DNA of 64,000 nt, from NCBI GenBank assembly GCA_944391285.1, contig CALXSY010000002.1:1-64000 (forward strand), written 5' to 3'. Below, piece by piece: positions 43,269-52,186 of this stretch. Below the pieces are notes generated by a model. The model was not told the origin of the DNA. It ran no database searches and saw nothing but the letters and a program-made list of their open reading frames with translations. The position numbers and the translations under genes were made by a program. The first letter of the stretch is position 1. Each line of letters starts with the position of its first letter. The stretch comes from an uncultured Clostridia bacterium. Its GTDB lineage: Bacteria > Bacillota > Peptococcia > Peptococcales > Peptococcaceae.

Positions 43269-43981
43269 TGCTGATATTTTTGCAGGCAACGATATCTTTT
43301 TTTATCTTGTTGGCTTTAACTCGCTGGATAGGCAAACAGCAGGTGGCGCAGTTAACTTATTATGAATACATCAACGGCATTACCTTTGGCTCCATCGCTG
43401 CCAATATGGCGACGGACAGCTTTGATAAATTCGGCGATCATCTGATAGGCTTATTGGCTTACGGCGTGCTGACATTTTTAGCAGCTTATGTAGCGCTGAA
43501 AAGCCGGGGACTGCGCAAGATCATCAACGGCGAGCCGGTGGTGGTGATTCAGGACGGTAAAATTTTAGAAGGTAATTTGCGCAAAACTCGGCTTAACTTA
43601 GATGAATTTATGATGATGCTGCGTTTAAAGGATATATTTGATTTTACCGAGGTAAAATTGGCTGTTTTGGAGGAGTCGGGCGGTTTAAGCGTCATCAAAA
43701 AAGCGGAATACGAAACAGTGCAGCGCAAGGATTTAAAGCTGAATGAGCAGGGCGAAGCGCTGGCGGTAGAAATAGTGCAGGAAGGCAAATTTATCGGCAA
43801 TAATTTAGAGCGCTTAGGCTTAACCGAGGACTGGTTTCTCAGAGAACTGAAAAAGAGGGGCGTTAAAAATTTAGAGGCGGTAGAATATGCAGCTATCAGC
43901 GCCGGTGAGAGGATATTGCTGGATTTAAAGGAGGACAATATCGCAGACACCGTAACCTTAATTGACAAACCGAAGAAATAA
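43268..43981 (+). CDS. DUF421 membrane protein (YetF/YdfR-like)
   Basis: The 237-residue protein has two to three N-terminal membrane segments (about 3-75) and the conserved TRWIGKQQVAQLTYYEYINGITFGSIAANMA block. A soluble domain follows with GEPVVVIQDGKILEGNLRKTRL and LRLKDIFDFTEVKLAVLEESG. This is the YetF/DUF421 family, found in spore formers, where some members are linked to spore germination or envelope properties. Its biochemical role is not established. Translation is coupled to the upstream micro-protein. Confidence 0.9.
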   Translation: MLIFLQATISFFILLALTRWIGKQQVAQLTYYEYINGITFGSIAANMATDSFDKFGDHLIGLLAYGVLTFLAAYVALKSRGLRKIINGEPVVVIQDGKILEGNLRKTRLNLDEFMMMLRLKDIFDFTEVKLAVLEESGGLSVIKKAEYETVQRKDLKLNEQGEALAVEIVQEGKFIGNNLERLGLTEDWFLRELKKRGVKNLEAVEYAAISAGERILLDLKEDNIADTVTLIDKPKK

Positions 43982-44046
43982 GAAGCGTTAGTAAAGGTAT
44001 AATCCCTATGCTTGGGCATATATTGGAGGTAAAGGGGTGAAAGTGT

Positions 44047-44301
44047 ATGCACAAGGGGGATTTACAAACGCTGGTGAGAAATTGGGCAGAACAAACTAGC
44101 AAGATAACTATTGACACAGCAGGTAAAATTTATATAGAAAATCAGGGGCTAATCAAAAAATACTCTGACAGAGAGATAATATTTCAGACCAAAGAGCTGG
44201 AAATCGGCATTTTAGGGCAAAATTTATACTTGGAGTTTATCGCAGGCGATTGTGCAGAGGTAAGAGGAAAAGTTAATAATGTGGCCTTAAAGGAGCTATA
44301 G
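44047..44301 (+). CDS. yqfC: Sporulation protein YqfC
   Basis: The 84-residue protein has the YabP/YqfC fold pattern: short beta-strands with IYIENQGLIKKYSDREIIFQT and a C-terminal hydrophobic strand ending in AEVRGKVNNVALKEL. In Bacillus and Clostridium yqfC is a sporulation gene controlled by sigma-E in the mother cell. It lies 3 nt before yqfD and heads the conserved yqfC-yqfD-phoH-yqfF-ybeY cluster. Confidence 0.9.
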   Translation: MHKGDLQTLVRNWAEQTSKITIDTAGKIYIENQGLIKKYSDREIIFQTKELEIGILGQNLYLEFIAGDCAEVRGKVNNVALKEL

Positions 44302-44303
44302 GG

Positions 44304-45488
44304 ATGGAGAAATTTTGGGATAATTATGTGGTGATCAAGGTTGAAAATCTCTCTGAAGCAGAGCTGATCAACTGCTGTTTAAGAGAAAATATAGTTTTGC
44401 GCCAAGTAAAGTCAGCGGACAATGCTCTGTTAATCAGCGTTTGTTCTTATGACGGCAGAAGATTATTAAATATACTCCGCAGCAAACGGGCGAAAGCCAA
44501 AATTATAAAAAAAAGCGGCTTAGTTTTCGCTTGGCTGGCATTAATGCGGCGGCAGGGGTTGATTTTAGGGCTGGCAGTATGTTTTGCTGTTCTTTATGTA
44601 GCCTTGTCATATATTTGGAGCTTTGACATTTCCGGCAATGAAAAATACACTGAGGAAGATATCATTGCTATTGTGGAAAAATACGGAATTCAAAAGGGCA
44701 TAAGCAAAAATAATCTGGATTTTGAGGAGATTACCAAGGAGATCTTGAAAGAGTATAACGGCGAATTGTCCTGGTTTTGGATGCAGCCTAAAGGGACAGT
44801 ATTGGAAATACGCTTAAAAGAGCGGGACAATACTTTTTTGGATTATGATAAAAGGGCGGATTTGGTAGCAGCTAAAGATGGCATTGTCGAAGATATTTTA
44901 GTGTTAGAGGGCACAGCCCGGGCAGAGAAAGGCGAGAAAGTGCAAAAGGGTCAGGTTTTAATCGAAGGAGTCGAGTATGATGAATGGGAGAAAGACGAAA
45001 TGGGCATTTATCAGCCTGCCGACGAAGGACGCGGAATCAGGGCACAGGGCAGAGTAAGCGGATTGGTAGAGTATGAGGCTATCGGCATTTGCAGCTTAAA
45101 CGAAGGTCATTTAGAAGCGACCGGCGAAAAAGAAAAAGGCTATCGGATATTGAAAAACAATGAAGAGGTTTATGCTTCTAAAGCCATAGCGGGCATTGGC
45201 TTGGAAAAAATATTGTGGCAAAAGGAAATTAAGCTTGGAGAGGATATTTGGCGCCTGGAATCCTGGGAAAGCAGCGGACAGCAGCTGGCATTTCAAAGCT
45301 ATGATTTAGCAGAGGCTTATCAGGAATGCTTAAAACGGGGACAGCAAACACTGGTAGAAAAGGGAGTTAAAGCGGAGGATGTTTTAAACACCGAAAGCCT
45401 GCTGATGCCTACTATGGACAGCCGTTTGGTCAAGGTCAAAAGCTTGGTTACCGTGAAGGAAGATTTGGTGGAAGTGAGGTATCGTTAA
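44304..45488 (+). CDS. yqfD: Sporulation protein YqfD
   Basis: The 394-residue protein has an N-terminal cytoplasmic domain (about 1-85), one clear membrane segment (about 89-112; GLILGLAVCFAVLYVALSYIWSF region) and a long C-terminal domain on the far side. That domain begins with a POTRA-like unit (FDISGNEKYTEEDIIAIVEKYGI) as in other YqfD proteins. YqfD is needed for efficient sporulation in Bacillus. It is co-transcribed with yqfC (2-nt gap). A terminator follows, separating the pair from phoH. Confidence 0.92.
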   Translation: MEKFWDNYVVIKVENLSEAELINCCLRENIVLRQVKSADNALLISVCSYDGRRLLNILRSKRAKAKIIKKSGLVFAWLALMRRQGLILGLAVCFAVLYVALSYIWSFDISGNEKYTEEDIIAIVEKYGIQKGISKNNLDFEEITKEILKEYNGELSWFWMQPKGTVLEIRLKERDNTFLDYDKRADLVAAKDGIVEDILVLEGTARAEKGEKVQKGQVLIEGVEYDEWEKDEMGIYQPADEGRGIRAQGRVSGLVEYEAIGICSLNEGHLEATGEKEKGYRILKNNEEVYASKAIAGIGLEKILWQKEIKLGEDIWRLESWESSGQQLAFQSYDLAEAYQECLKRGQQTLVEKGVKAEDVLNTESLLMPTMDSRLVKVKSLVTVKEDLVEVRYR

Positions 45489-45495
45489 CAAAGAG

Positions 45496-45527
45496 AAGCT
45501 CATTTGCGGAAAAATGAGCTTTATTTT
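45496..45527 (+). terminator. Terminator after yqfD
   Basis: A 10-bp stem (45496-45505 with 45512-45521) is followed by TATTTTA. Confidence 0.75.
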
Positions 45528-45568
45528 ACATAAATGATAAAATAGATGATGGCTGAGAGGTAAAGAAA

Positions 45569-45649
45569 ATGCTAAAATTAGGGCTAAGGCGACCATTGTC
45601 AAATTTTATTTTGGAAATACGCAGATATTTTAGGGAAAAAGTGTTATAA
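45569..45649 (+). CDS. Possible 26-residue ORF
   Basis: An ATG after GAGAGGTAAAG opens a basic 26-residue frame (MLKLGLRRPLSNFI...). It lies in the 254-bp gap before phoH. There is no homology that I recognise. The frame could be chance, and I list it only because of the fair ribosome site. Confidence 0.15.
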   Translation: MLKLGLRRPLSNFILEIRRYFREKVL

Positions 45650-45742
45650 ATAAGAAAAAAGTGAAAAAAATTAGTATCTTTTTTGGTGTTTTTAGTGTAT
45701 AATATATGCCAAATAGGTATTTTAAAATGGGGAGGCATCTCT

Positions 45743-46693
45743 TTGGGAGAACAGGAAAAAATATGTTTTGCTGATATCACACAAGCCGGCAGGGTAGCGG
45801 GAGCGATGGACGAAAATTTTCATTTGATTGAAAAAAGTCTCGGTGTTGCTATTGCTGCCCGGGGGCAGGAAATATATATAAGCGGAGAAGCAGAAGCAAT
45901 TAAAAAAGCTAAGGAAATCTTGAATTATTTGATTTTATTAGCGCAAAAGCAAGAGATCACTTTAGCCGATGTCAGCTGTGCTTTGGGACAAAAAGAGTCT
46001 ATGGACAGCCAAAGACTGGCTGAATGTCTGGCGGAGGTTTTTTTAACAACTTCCCGCGGCAAGCAAGTGCGGGCAAAGACTATCGGGCAGTATAATTATT
46101 TGAAGACTATTGAAAAGAAGGATATCACCTTTGGCATAGGACCGGCAGGCACCGGCAAAACTTATCTGGCAGTGGTGATGGCAGTTAAAATGCTGAAAAA
46201 CCGCAAAGTGGAGCGCATTATTCTCACTCGCCCCGCAGTGGAAGCCGGAGAAAAGCTGGGCTTTTTGCCGGGGGATTTGCAGGATAAGGTTGATCCATAT
46301 TTGCGACCGCTTTATGACGGGTTATATGATGTCTTGGGCTTAGAGGTGGCGCAGAAATATTTGGAGCGGCAAATTATTGAGATTGCGCCGCTGGCGTATA
46401 TGCGCGGACGTACTTTAGATGATGCTTTTATCATCTTAGATGAGGCGCAAAATACGACTAATGAGCAGATGAAGATGTTTTTAACCAGAATAGGCTTTGG
46501 CTCCAAAGCGGTTATTACCGGCGATGTTACGCAGGTGGATTTGCCGAAGAATACATCTTCCGGCTTGGTGCAGGTAGAGAAGATTTTGCAAGGCATAGAT
46601 GAAATAGGCTTCAATTATTTAACAGCGCAGGATGTAGTGCGCCATCCGGTGGTAGCTAAGATTATTAACGCTTACGAAAGGTTTAGCGGATGA
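45743..46693 (+). CDS. phoH: PhoH-family ATPase
   Basis: The 316-residue protein has an N-terminal KH-like region (about 10-75) followed by a PhoH P-loop domain: Walker A GPAGTGKTYLAV (near 133) and Walker B FIILDEAQNTT (near 230). The family is RNA-related, often next to ybeY, but its exact role is unsettled. Translation starts at TTG (45743) after GGGGAGG. The longer frame from 45683 would begin in the -35/-10 region and is rejected. It starts the phoH-yqfF-ybeY segment. Confidence 0.93.
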   Translation: MGEQEKICFADITQAGRVAGAMDENFHLIEKSLGVAIAARGQEIYISGEAEAIKKAKEILNYLILLAQKQEITLADVSCALGQKESMDSQRLAECLAEVFLTTSRGKQVRAKTIGQYNYLKTIEKKDITFGIGPAGTGKTYLAVVMAVKMLKNRKVERIILTRPAVEAGEKLGFLPGDLQDKVDPYLRPLYDGLYDVLGLEVAQKYLERQIIEIAPLAYMRGRTLDDAFIILDEAQNTTNEQMKMFLTRIGFGSKAVITGDVTQVDLPKNTSSGLVQVEKILQGIDEIGFNYLTAQDVVRHPVVAKIINAYERFSG

Positions 46694-46709
46694 GGAGAGA
46701 AGTTTTTAA

Positions 46710-48842
46710 ATGAGCCAAAATATCGTGAAGAAAAAGTCAAAAAAACTTAATAAGCAATTAATTTTGTGGACTGTGCTCTTCTTTTTTATTTTGCTGGGGG
46801 TTTTTTCTGCCTATTTTATAGCTTCTCGAGAAGAGGTCATAGTTGGACAAGTAGCCAATGCTGATGTGCAAGCAAATCGTTATATGACGGTGGAAGATAA
46901 AGTTGCTACTAAGGCAAAAGAGGATTTGGCATTGGAAGGCTTTCAGGATATCTATGCCTTAAATCTGGACGATTACAATAATTTAACTATCGCCGAAATA
47001 AGCGATTTCTTTAATATAGTGGAAGAGATAGTTTTAGGCGAAGTGCCGGAAGAGATAGAAGATGAGCATATCAGCACGTATAAAGTGAGCGAGCTGAAGC
47101 AAAAAAGCCCTATCGAATTAACTGACGGCGATTGGTATAGTTTAACGGCTTATACCAGCGAGGATTTTAATCAGCTGCACCAAGAGTGTTTGCAGATTCT
47201 TTCCAAGGTAATGATAGATTCTGGCGGTGTGGTAGAGGAAGATTTAACAGCGGCTAAAGAAGAAGTTTTGGCTGAGGTGCAGGATAATTATGATGGAGTA
47301 AGATATAATGTTTTGACGGCGCTTTTGAATAATGTGCCTTATTATGCCACCTTAAAGGTGGATACCGAAGCCACAGAAACGGCTAAAGCCAAGATTTTGG
47401 CTACTGTAACGCCTGTTTACCGCACTATCTTAAAGGGCGAGATGATAGTTTCCAAAGGTGAGGTTATCACCGAAGAGCAATATGATATCCTTTATCTGAT
47501 GGGCTATACTGACAATGTAAGCGTAGTTAATATTATAGGCGGCTTAGCTTGCTTGATTTTGGTAATGCTGATTTTATCAATAGTTTATCTGCGCTGGCTG
47601 TTTAAAGATTTGTATGAGAGATTGGAATACATGCAGATTTTGATGCTGATTATTTTAGCTCAAGTTTTGCTAGATGAATTGATTTTGTCAGTAACAGTCA
47701 GTCCATCCAGTGAAATAGCGGCACAGATCGGCTTTTTATTGCCGACAGCTATGGGCACGATGCTGATAGCGACATTATTTAATGCCAATCTGGCCATTTT
47801 CTTTGACGGAATATTTGCTGTTATGGTAGGTGTTTTAACCGGCGAAGTAGAATTTGGCATTTTAGCGGCTACAAGCGGTTTGGTCGGAGCAGTTGTCATT
47901 GCCCGTCTGACGCAGAGAAACGATTTGTACAAAGCGGCGTTATATGTCGCAATAATTAACGCGCTGGTAGTAGCATCTTTAGGATTTTTAAACAAGACAA
48001 CGACAGAGGTTATTTTATACGGCATGGCATTTGGTTTTTTGGGCGGAGTATTTTCGGCTATTTTAACCTTGGGACTTTTGCCTTTTATCGAAAGTGTTTT
48101 TGGGGTAACGACTTCCATTAAACTTTTGGAATTGTCCAATCCCAATCAGCCATTGCTGAAAAAGCTGATGTTAGAGGCGCCGGGCACATATCACCACAGC
48201 ATTATGGTGGGCAATTTGGGCGAATCGGCGGCTGAGGCTGTCGGCGCCAATGGTTTAATTGTACGGGTCGGGGCTTATTATCACGACATCGGCAAGATCA
48301 AGCGTCCTTACTTTTTCAGTGAAAACCAGTTAAACGGCGAGAATCCCCATGATAAAATCAGTCCGACTTTAAGTGCCTTAATTATCAGCTCCCATGTCAA
48401 AGATGGTGTGGAAATGGCAAAAGAAGCTAAATTGCCGCCGATGATTATCGATATGATAGCCCAGCATCATGGCAATTCGCTGATTTCCTTTTTCTATCAG
48501 GAGGCAAAAGAGGGCGATGAGGAAGTAAGGGAAGAAGATTACCGCTATGGTCAGCCTAAGCCGCAAACTAAAGAAGCAGCAATTTTGATGATGGCTGACA
48601 CTATCGAAGCGGCAGTGCGCAGCAAAAAAGATGCAACTCCGGGACAGATCGAGGGTTTTATTCATAATTTGCTTAAAAACAAGCTTAATGATGGGCAATT
48701 TGATGAGTGCGATCTGACCTTTAAGGATGTCAATAAGGTAGCAGCTGCCTTTACGCGGGTAGTTAACGGCATGTATCATAAGCGGGTGGAATATCCGGCA
48801 GAGAAAAATATGCTGGCGCAGGCAAAAAAGAAAGCAGAGTAA
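46710..48842 (+). CDS. pgpH: YqfF/PgpH-type 7TM HD phosphohydrolase
   Basis: The 710-residue protein has an N-terminal membrane anchor (about 16-40), a large extracytoplasmic 7TMR-HDED sensor domain (about 45-265), seven membrane helices (about 270-460) and a C-terminal HD domain. The HD domain shows YHHSIMVGNLGESA and GAYYHDIGKIKRP and a later IDMIAQHHG. PgpH proteins hydrolyse cyclic di-AMP to pApA. The conserved position between phoH and ybeY supports the call. Confidence 0.94.
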   Translation: MSQNIVKKKSKKLNKQLILWTVLFFFILLGVFSAYFIASREEVIVGQVANADVQANRYMTVEDKVATKAKEDLALEGFQDIYALNLDDYNNLTIAEISDFFNIVEEIVLGEVPEEIEDEHISTYKVSELKQKSPIELTDGDWYSLTAYTSEDFNQLHQECLQILSKVMIDSGGVVEEDLTAAKEEVLAEVQDNYDGVRYNVLTALLNNVPYYATLKVDTEATETAKAKILATVTPVYRTILKGEMIVSKGEVITEEQYDILYLMGYTDNVSVVNIIGGLACLILVMLILSIVYLRWLFKDLYERLEYMQILMLIILAQVLLDELILSVTVSPSSEIAAQIGFLLPTAMGTMLIATLFNANLAIFFDGIFAVMVGVLTGEVEFGILAATSGLVGAVVIARLTQRNDLYKAALYVAIINALVVASLGFLNKTTTEVILYGMAFGFLGGVFSAILTLGLLPFIESVFGVTTSIKLLELSNPNQPLLKKLMLEAPGTYHHSIMVGNLGESAAEAVGANGLIVRVGAYYHDIGKIKRPYFFSENQLNGENPHDKISPTLSALIISSHVKDGVEMAKEAKLPPMIIDMIAQHHGNSLISFFYQEAKEGDEEVREEDYRYGQPKPQTKEAAILMMADTIEAAVRSKKDATPGQIEGFIHNLLKNKLNDGQFDECDLTFKDVNKVAAAFTRVVNGMYHKRVEYPAEKNMLAQAKKKAE

Positions 48843-48849
48843 AGAGGGT

Positions 48850-49314
48850 GTGGCTGTGGCAATAATATTTAACAATGAACAGGACAAGTATCAAATCAAA
48901 GAAGAGTGGCAAAATTTAATGAATAAAGCGGCAGATATTTGCTTAAAGGCTGAAAATCTGCCTACAGATGTACAAATAGGAGTAACTTTTGTCGACAATG
49001 AAGGTATTCGCCAAATAAACAACGAATATAGAAACAAAGATACAGCCACCGATGTTTTGTCTTTTCCGATGTATGAGCCAGACGAGGAACTGGATGATTT
49101 TGACTTGGTGCTTTTAGGAGATATCGTAATTTCTTTGGAACGCACCGAGGAGCAGAAAGTTGAGTATAATCATTCTTTTGCAAGAGAGTTATTATATCTT
49201 TTCTGCCATGGCATGCTTCATCTATGCGGCTATGATCATTTGGAAGATGAGGAAAAGCAACTTATGCGTCAAAAAGAAGAAGCAATTTTAACGCAAATTG
49301 GGCAAAGTCGCTGA
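48850..49314 (+). CDS. ybeY: rRNA maturation endoribonuclease YbeY
   Basis: The 154-residue metal-dependent endoribonuclease takes part in 16S rRNA 3'-end maturation and ribosome quality control. The zinc motif HGMLHLCGYDH (H-x3-H-x5-H) near residue 120 is intact. The start is GTG at 48850 or GTG at 48856. The first gives the listed frame. It ends at the promoter of the next gene. Confidence 0.96.
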   Translation: MAVAIIFNNEQDKYQIKEEWQNLMNKAADICLKAENLPTDVQIGVTFVDNEGIRQINNEYRNKDTATDVLSFPMYEPDEELDDFDLVLLGDIVISLERTEEQKVEYNHSFARELLYLFCHGMLHLCGYDHLEDEEKQLMRQKEEAILTQIGQSR

Positions 49315-49343
49315 TTGCAATTTGCCCGCAAATATGCTATAAT
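49315..49343 (+). promoter_or_regulatory. Promoter of the CNNM/HlyC gene
   Basis: TTGCAA (49315-49320), a 17-bp spacer and TATAAT (49338-49343) preceded by TGC (extended -10), starting immediately after the ybeY stop. Confidence 0.75.
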
Positions 49344-49404
49344 AAAATGTGCTGTATCATAAACAAAGAAAAAATAAAAACAAAGAAAGCGAGAGGATTT
49401 TTTT

Positions 49405-50727
49405 ATGGGTGATGGTATAGGTGGTCTTATGATTTTGCTGGTGATTTTAGTGTGCTTATCGGCATTCTTTTCATCTGCCGAATCAGCATTATTGTCAGCA
49501 AACAAAGTGCGACTTATGAATTTACAGGACGAGGGAAACAGAAAAGCCAAATTGGTCTTAAACCTTTTGGAGGAGCAGAGCAAGGTTATTTCCACGATTT
49601 TGGTAGGCAATAACGTAGTAAATATTGCAGCCTCTTCTTTGGCAACCAAAGTTGCTTTAGATATGTGGGGCGATGCAGGCTTAGGCTTGGCAACCGGTGC
49701 AATGACCTTGATCATCTTAATTTTTGGTGAAGTTGTGCCGAAAAATATCGGTGCCATCAGTGCTAACACTTGGTCAATGGTTGTAGCGCCGCCGTTAAAG
49801 CTTTTGGCAATCATACTTACTCCGATAGTTTGGGTTTTAAGTGAGATTTCCCGCCTGGCAGGCAAATTAAGCCGCAGTGAAGATGGCGACCCATTCATTA
49901 CAGAAGATGAACTGAAAATCTTGGTTAATGCCGGTCAGGAAGAGGGGATCTTGGATGAGAGCGAAACTGAGATGATCAATAGTATTTTTGAGTTTGACGA
50001 AACTACTGTTAAAGAGATCATGGTGCCTCGTATTGATATGACGGCAATCAATGGTGAAGAGACTATTGAGAATATATTGCCAAAAATTATTGCTGCCGGA
50101 CATTCCCGGATACCGGTTTTTGAAAACAGTATTGACAATATCACCGGTATTCTTTATGTGAAGGATTTGCTGAAAAACTTGGATGAAGATTTTTCAACTC
50201 TGAAAGTGAAAGAATTGTTGCGCAGTGTATATTATATTCCGGAAAATAAAAATGTCAGCGATCTTTTAGCAGAAATGCGGCAAAAGAGAGTGCACATGGC
50301 GATTATTTTGGATGAATACGGCGGAACTGCCGGGCTTATTACTATTGAAGATTTAATTGAGGAGATCGTCGGCGATATTCAAGACGAGTACGACTTGGAG
50401 GAAGAACTGATTAAACCTCTTCCGGACAGCAATGCCGTAATGGCTGACGCCAGAGCGCTGGTTTATGATGTAGCGGCAGCTTTGGATGTTGACTTGGAAG
50501 AAGAAACCGATTCAGAAACTATCGGCGGTTTGGTCTTTAATAATATCGGCGGTATTCCTGCTGTCGGTGATGAAGCAACCTACGAAAGACTGCATATGAA
50601 GGTTGCCGAGGTCAAAGGACGCCGGGTTTCTAAGGTAGAGGTTGAAGCTTTGCCCAAAGAGGAAGTCAAGGAGAAAAGCGATTGGTTTTCTCGCAGACTT
50701 GGTCATAAGGATGAAAATAATGACTGA
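49405..50727 (+). CDS. CNNM/HlyC-CorC-family membrane protein with CBS domains
   Basis: The 440-residue protein has an N-terminal DUF21/CNNM transmembrane domain (about 1-190; FFSSAESALLSANKVRLM), a CBS pair (about 205-325) and a C-terminal CorC_HlyC domain (about 345-430). Proteins of this type are often annotated as hemolysins but are thought to be magnesium or other divalent-cation transporters. mgtE lies 1.4 kb downstream in the same direction. It has its own promoter and overlaps cdd by 8 nt. Confidence 0.92.
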   Translation: MGDGIGGLMILLVILVCLSAFFSSAESALLSANKVRLMNLQDEGNRKAKLVLNLLEEQSKVISTILVGNNVVNIAASSLATKVALDMWGDAGLGLATGAMTLIILIFGEVVPKNIGAISANTWSMVVAPPLKLLAIILTPIVWVLSEISRLAGKLSRSEDGDPFITEDELKILVNAGQEEGILDESETEMINSIFEFDETTVKEIMVPRIDMTAINGEETIENILPKIIAAGHSRIPVFENSIDNITGILYVKDLLKNLDEDFSTLKVKELLRSVYYIPENKNVSDLLAEMRQKRVHMAIILDEYGGTAGLITIEDLIEEIVGDIQDEYDLEEELIKPLPDSNAVMADARALVYDVAAALDVDLEEETDSETIGGLVFNNIGGIPAVGDEATYERLHMKVAEVKGRRVSKVEVEALPKEEVKEKSDWFSRRLGHKDENND

Positions 50728-51145
50728 TATTGGTTGGGATAAATTAATTGATGAGGCGCAGAAAGCGCGGGAAAGGGCTTATGCGCCTTATTCCCATTTT
50801 AAAGTGGGAGCGGCACTTTTGTGCGGCGATGGCAGTATTGTCGCTGGGTGTAATATTGAAAATGTCAGCTTTGGCTTGACTAACTGTGCTGAGAGAACAG
50901 CTATTTTTAGTGCTGTTGCTCAAGGCAAAGAGGATTTCAAGGCGCTGGCGGTCTGGGCTGACACAAAAAAGCCTATTGCGCCTTGCGGTGCCTGCCGGCA
51001 GGTGCTGGCGGAATTAGCGCCGGAGATGCCCATTTTGCTGTTAGGGCAGGGCGGGGAAAGAATTTTGACCAGTGTGAAAAAATTATTGCCGCAGGCTTTT
51101 GACGAAAGCTTTTTGCCGGCTGAAACGGGGGAGGAAAAAGAATGA
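50720..51145 (+). CDS. cdd: Cytidine deaminase
   Basis: The 141-residue zinc enzyme deaminates cytidine and deoxycytidine. The motifs CAERTAIF and PCGACRQVL give the catalytic Glu and three Cys ligands of the homotetrameric type. I choose the ATG at 50720 (AAGGATG ribosome site), although the ATG at 50711 is possible. The long upstream extension of the frame lies inside the previous gene and is not coding. It overlaps era by 4 nt. Confidence 0.95.
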   Translation: MTDIGWDKLIDEAQKARERAYAPYSHFKVGAALLCGDGSIVAGCNIENVSFGLTNCAERTAIFSAVAQGKEDFKALAVWADTKKPIAPCGACRQVLAELAPEMPILLLGQGGERILTSVKKLLPQAFDESFLPAETGEEKE

Positions 51146-52026
51146 AAAGCGGTTTTGTTGCTATGCTGGGCAGACCAAATGCCGGTAAATCGACATTGCT
51201 CAATCAAATATTGGACCGCAAAATTGCTATCGTTTCGGACAAGCCTCAAACGACCCGCAATCGCATCACCGGCATTTATACCGATGATGAGGTGCAGATC
51301 GTTTTTGTTGATACCCCGGGGATTCATAAGCCCAAGCATAAGCTGGGCGAATACATGGTAGATACGGCTGAAAAAACAGCCGATGATGTTGATGTGATTT
51401 ATTATCTGGTTGACGCTTCCGTGCCCTTTGGCAAAGGTGAGCAATATGTGCTGGATCAGTTAAAGACAAGTGCGGCGCCAATCTTTTTATTGCTCAATAA
51501 GGTGGACAAGCTTTCACCGGAGGAAATAGGTAAAGTAATTCTCTCTTGGCAAGAGCGGGGAGAATTTGCGGAGATTTTTCCTTTGTCGGCGTTAAAGGGC
51601 GACAATGTCAGTGAATTAGTTAAAGTGACGGAAAAATATCTGGAAGAAGGACCGATGTACTATCCGCCTGATGCTGTAACCGATCAGCCGGTGGAGATTG
51701 TTATTTCCGAATTAATCAGAGAAAAAATATTGGAGCTCACTCATGATGAGGTGCCTCACAGCATAGCGGTCTTTGTGGAAAATATGGAGCGCAGTGAAAC
51801 GGGCAAAATGCAGATTGATGCCTGCATTTATGTGGAGAGGTCTTCACAGAAAGGTATCATCATCGGCAAAAACGGAGCAATGCTGAAAAAGATAGGCACC
51901 TTTGCCCGCAAGGACATAGAATATTTAATAGGTGAGAAAGTAAATTTGAAATTATGGGTTAAAGTCAGAGAGGACTGGCGCAATAAACAGCAGATTCTCG
52001 CTAACTTAGGCTATAATGAATTATAA
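51142..52026 (+). CDS. era: GTPase Era
   Basis: The 294-residue protein binds 16S rRNA during 30S assembly. The GTPase domain shows GRPNAGKST (G1), DTPG (G3) and NKVD (G4), and a C-terminal KH domain carries GIIIGKNGAMLKKIG. The cdd-era order is conserved in Bacillota. Length and termini are normal. Confidence 0.98.
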   Translation: MKSGFVAMLGRPNAGKSTLLNQILDRKIAIVSDKPQTTRNRITGIYTDDEVQIVFVDTPGIHKPKHKLGEYMVDTAEKTADDVDVIYYLVDASVPFGKGEQYVLDQLKTSAAPIFLLLNKVDKLSPEEIGKVILSWQERGEFAEIFPLSALKGDNVSELVKVTEKYLEEGPMYYPPDAVTDQPVEIVISELIREKILELTHDEVPHSIAVFVENMERSETGKMQIDACIYVERSSQKGIIIGKNGAMLKKIGTFARKDIEYLIGEKVNLKLWVKVREDWRNKQQILANLGYNEL

Positions 52027-52057
52027 AAGGCGATAATTCTCTTTTGGGGGTGATAGT

Positions 52058-52186
52058 ATGGATAATATTCCTCGATGTAATAAAAAATATTGGCAACAAA
52101 AGAATAAACGGGCGAATAGTATCTTATGCTATTTCCCAGGGGAGGTATTGCCGTGGCAGAAAATGAAAAAGATGATGAACGCTTAA
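52058..52186 (+). CDS. Upstream ORF overlapping the mgtE start
   Basis: This 42-codon frame (MDNIPRCNKKYWQQ...) has its own strong site GGGGGTGATAG at 52046. It ends 34 nt inside mgtE in another frame, so the mgtE ribosome site (GGGGAGG, 52139-52145) is inside it. No homology is recognised. It could be a leader peptide whose translation controls access to mgtE, as known in principle for magnesium transporter leaders, or it may be fortuitous. Confidence 0.4.
   Translation: MDNIPRCNKKYWQQKNKRANSILCYFPGEVLPWQKMKKMMNA

Noticed and set aside
45569-45649. 26-codon ORF before phoH as a firm gene
   Set aside because: Fair ribosome site but no homology, no coupling and AT-rich context; kept only as a low-confidence entry.
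52027-52152. M-box riboswitch before mgtE
   Set aside because: The gap is about 125 nt and shows no terminator or long helical aptamer; an overlapping ORF fills it.
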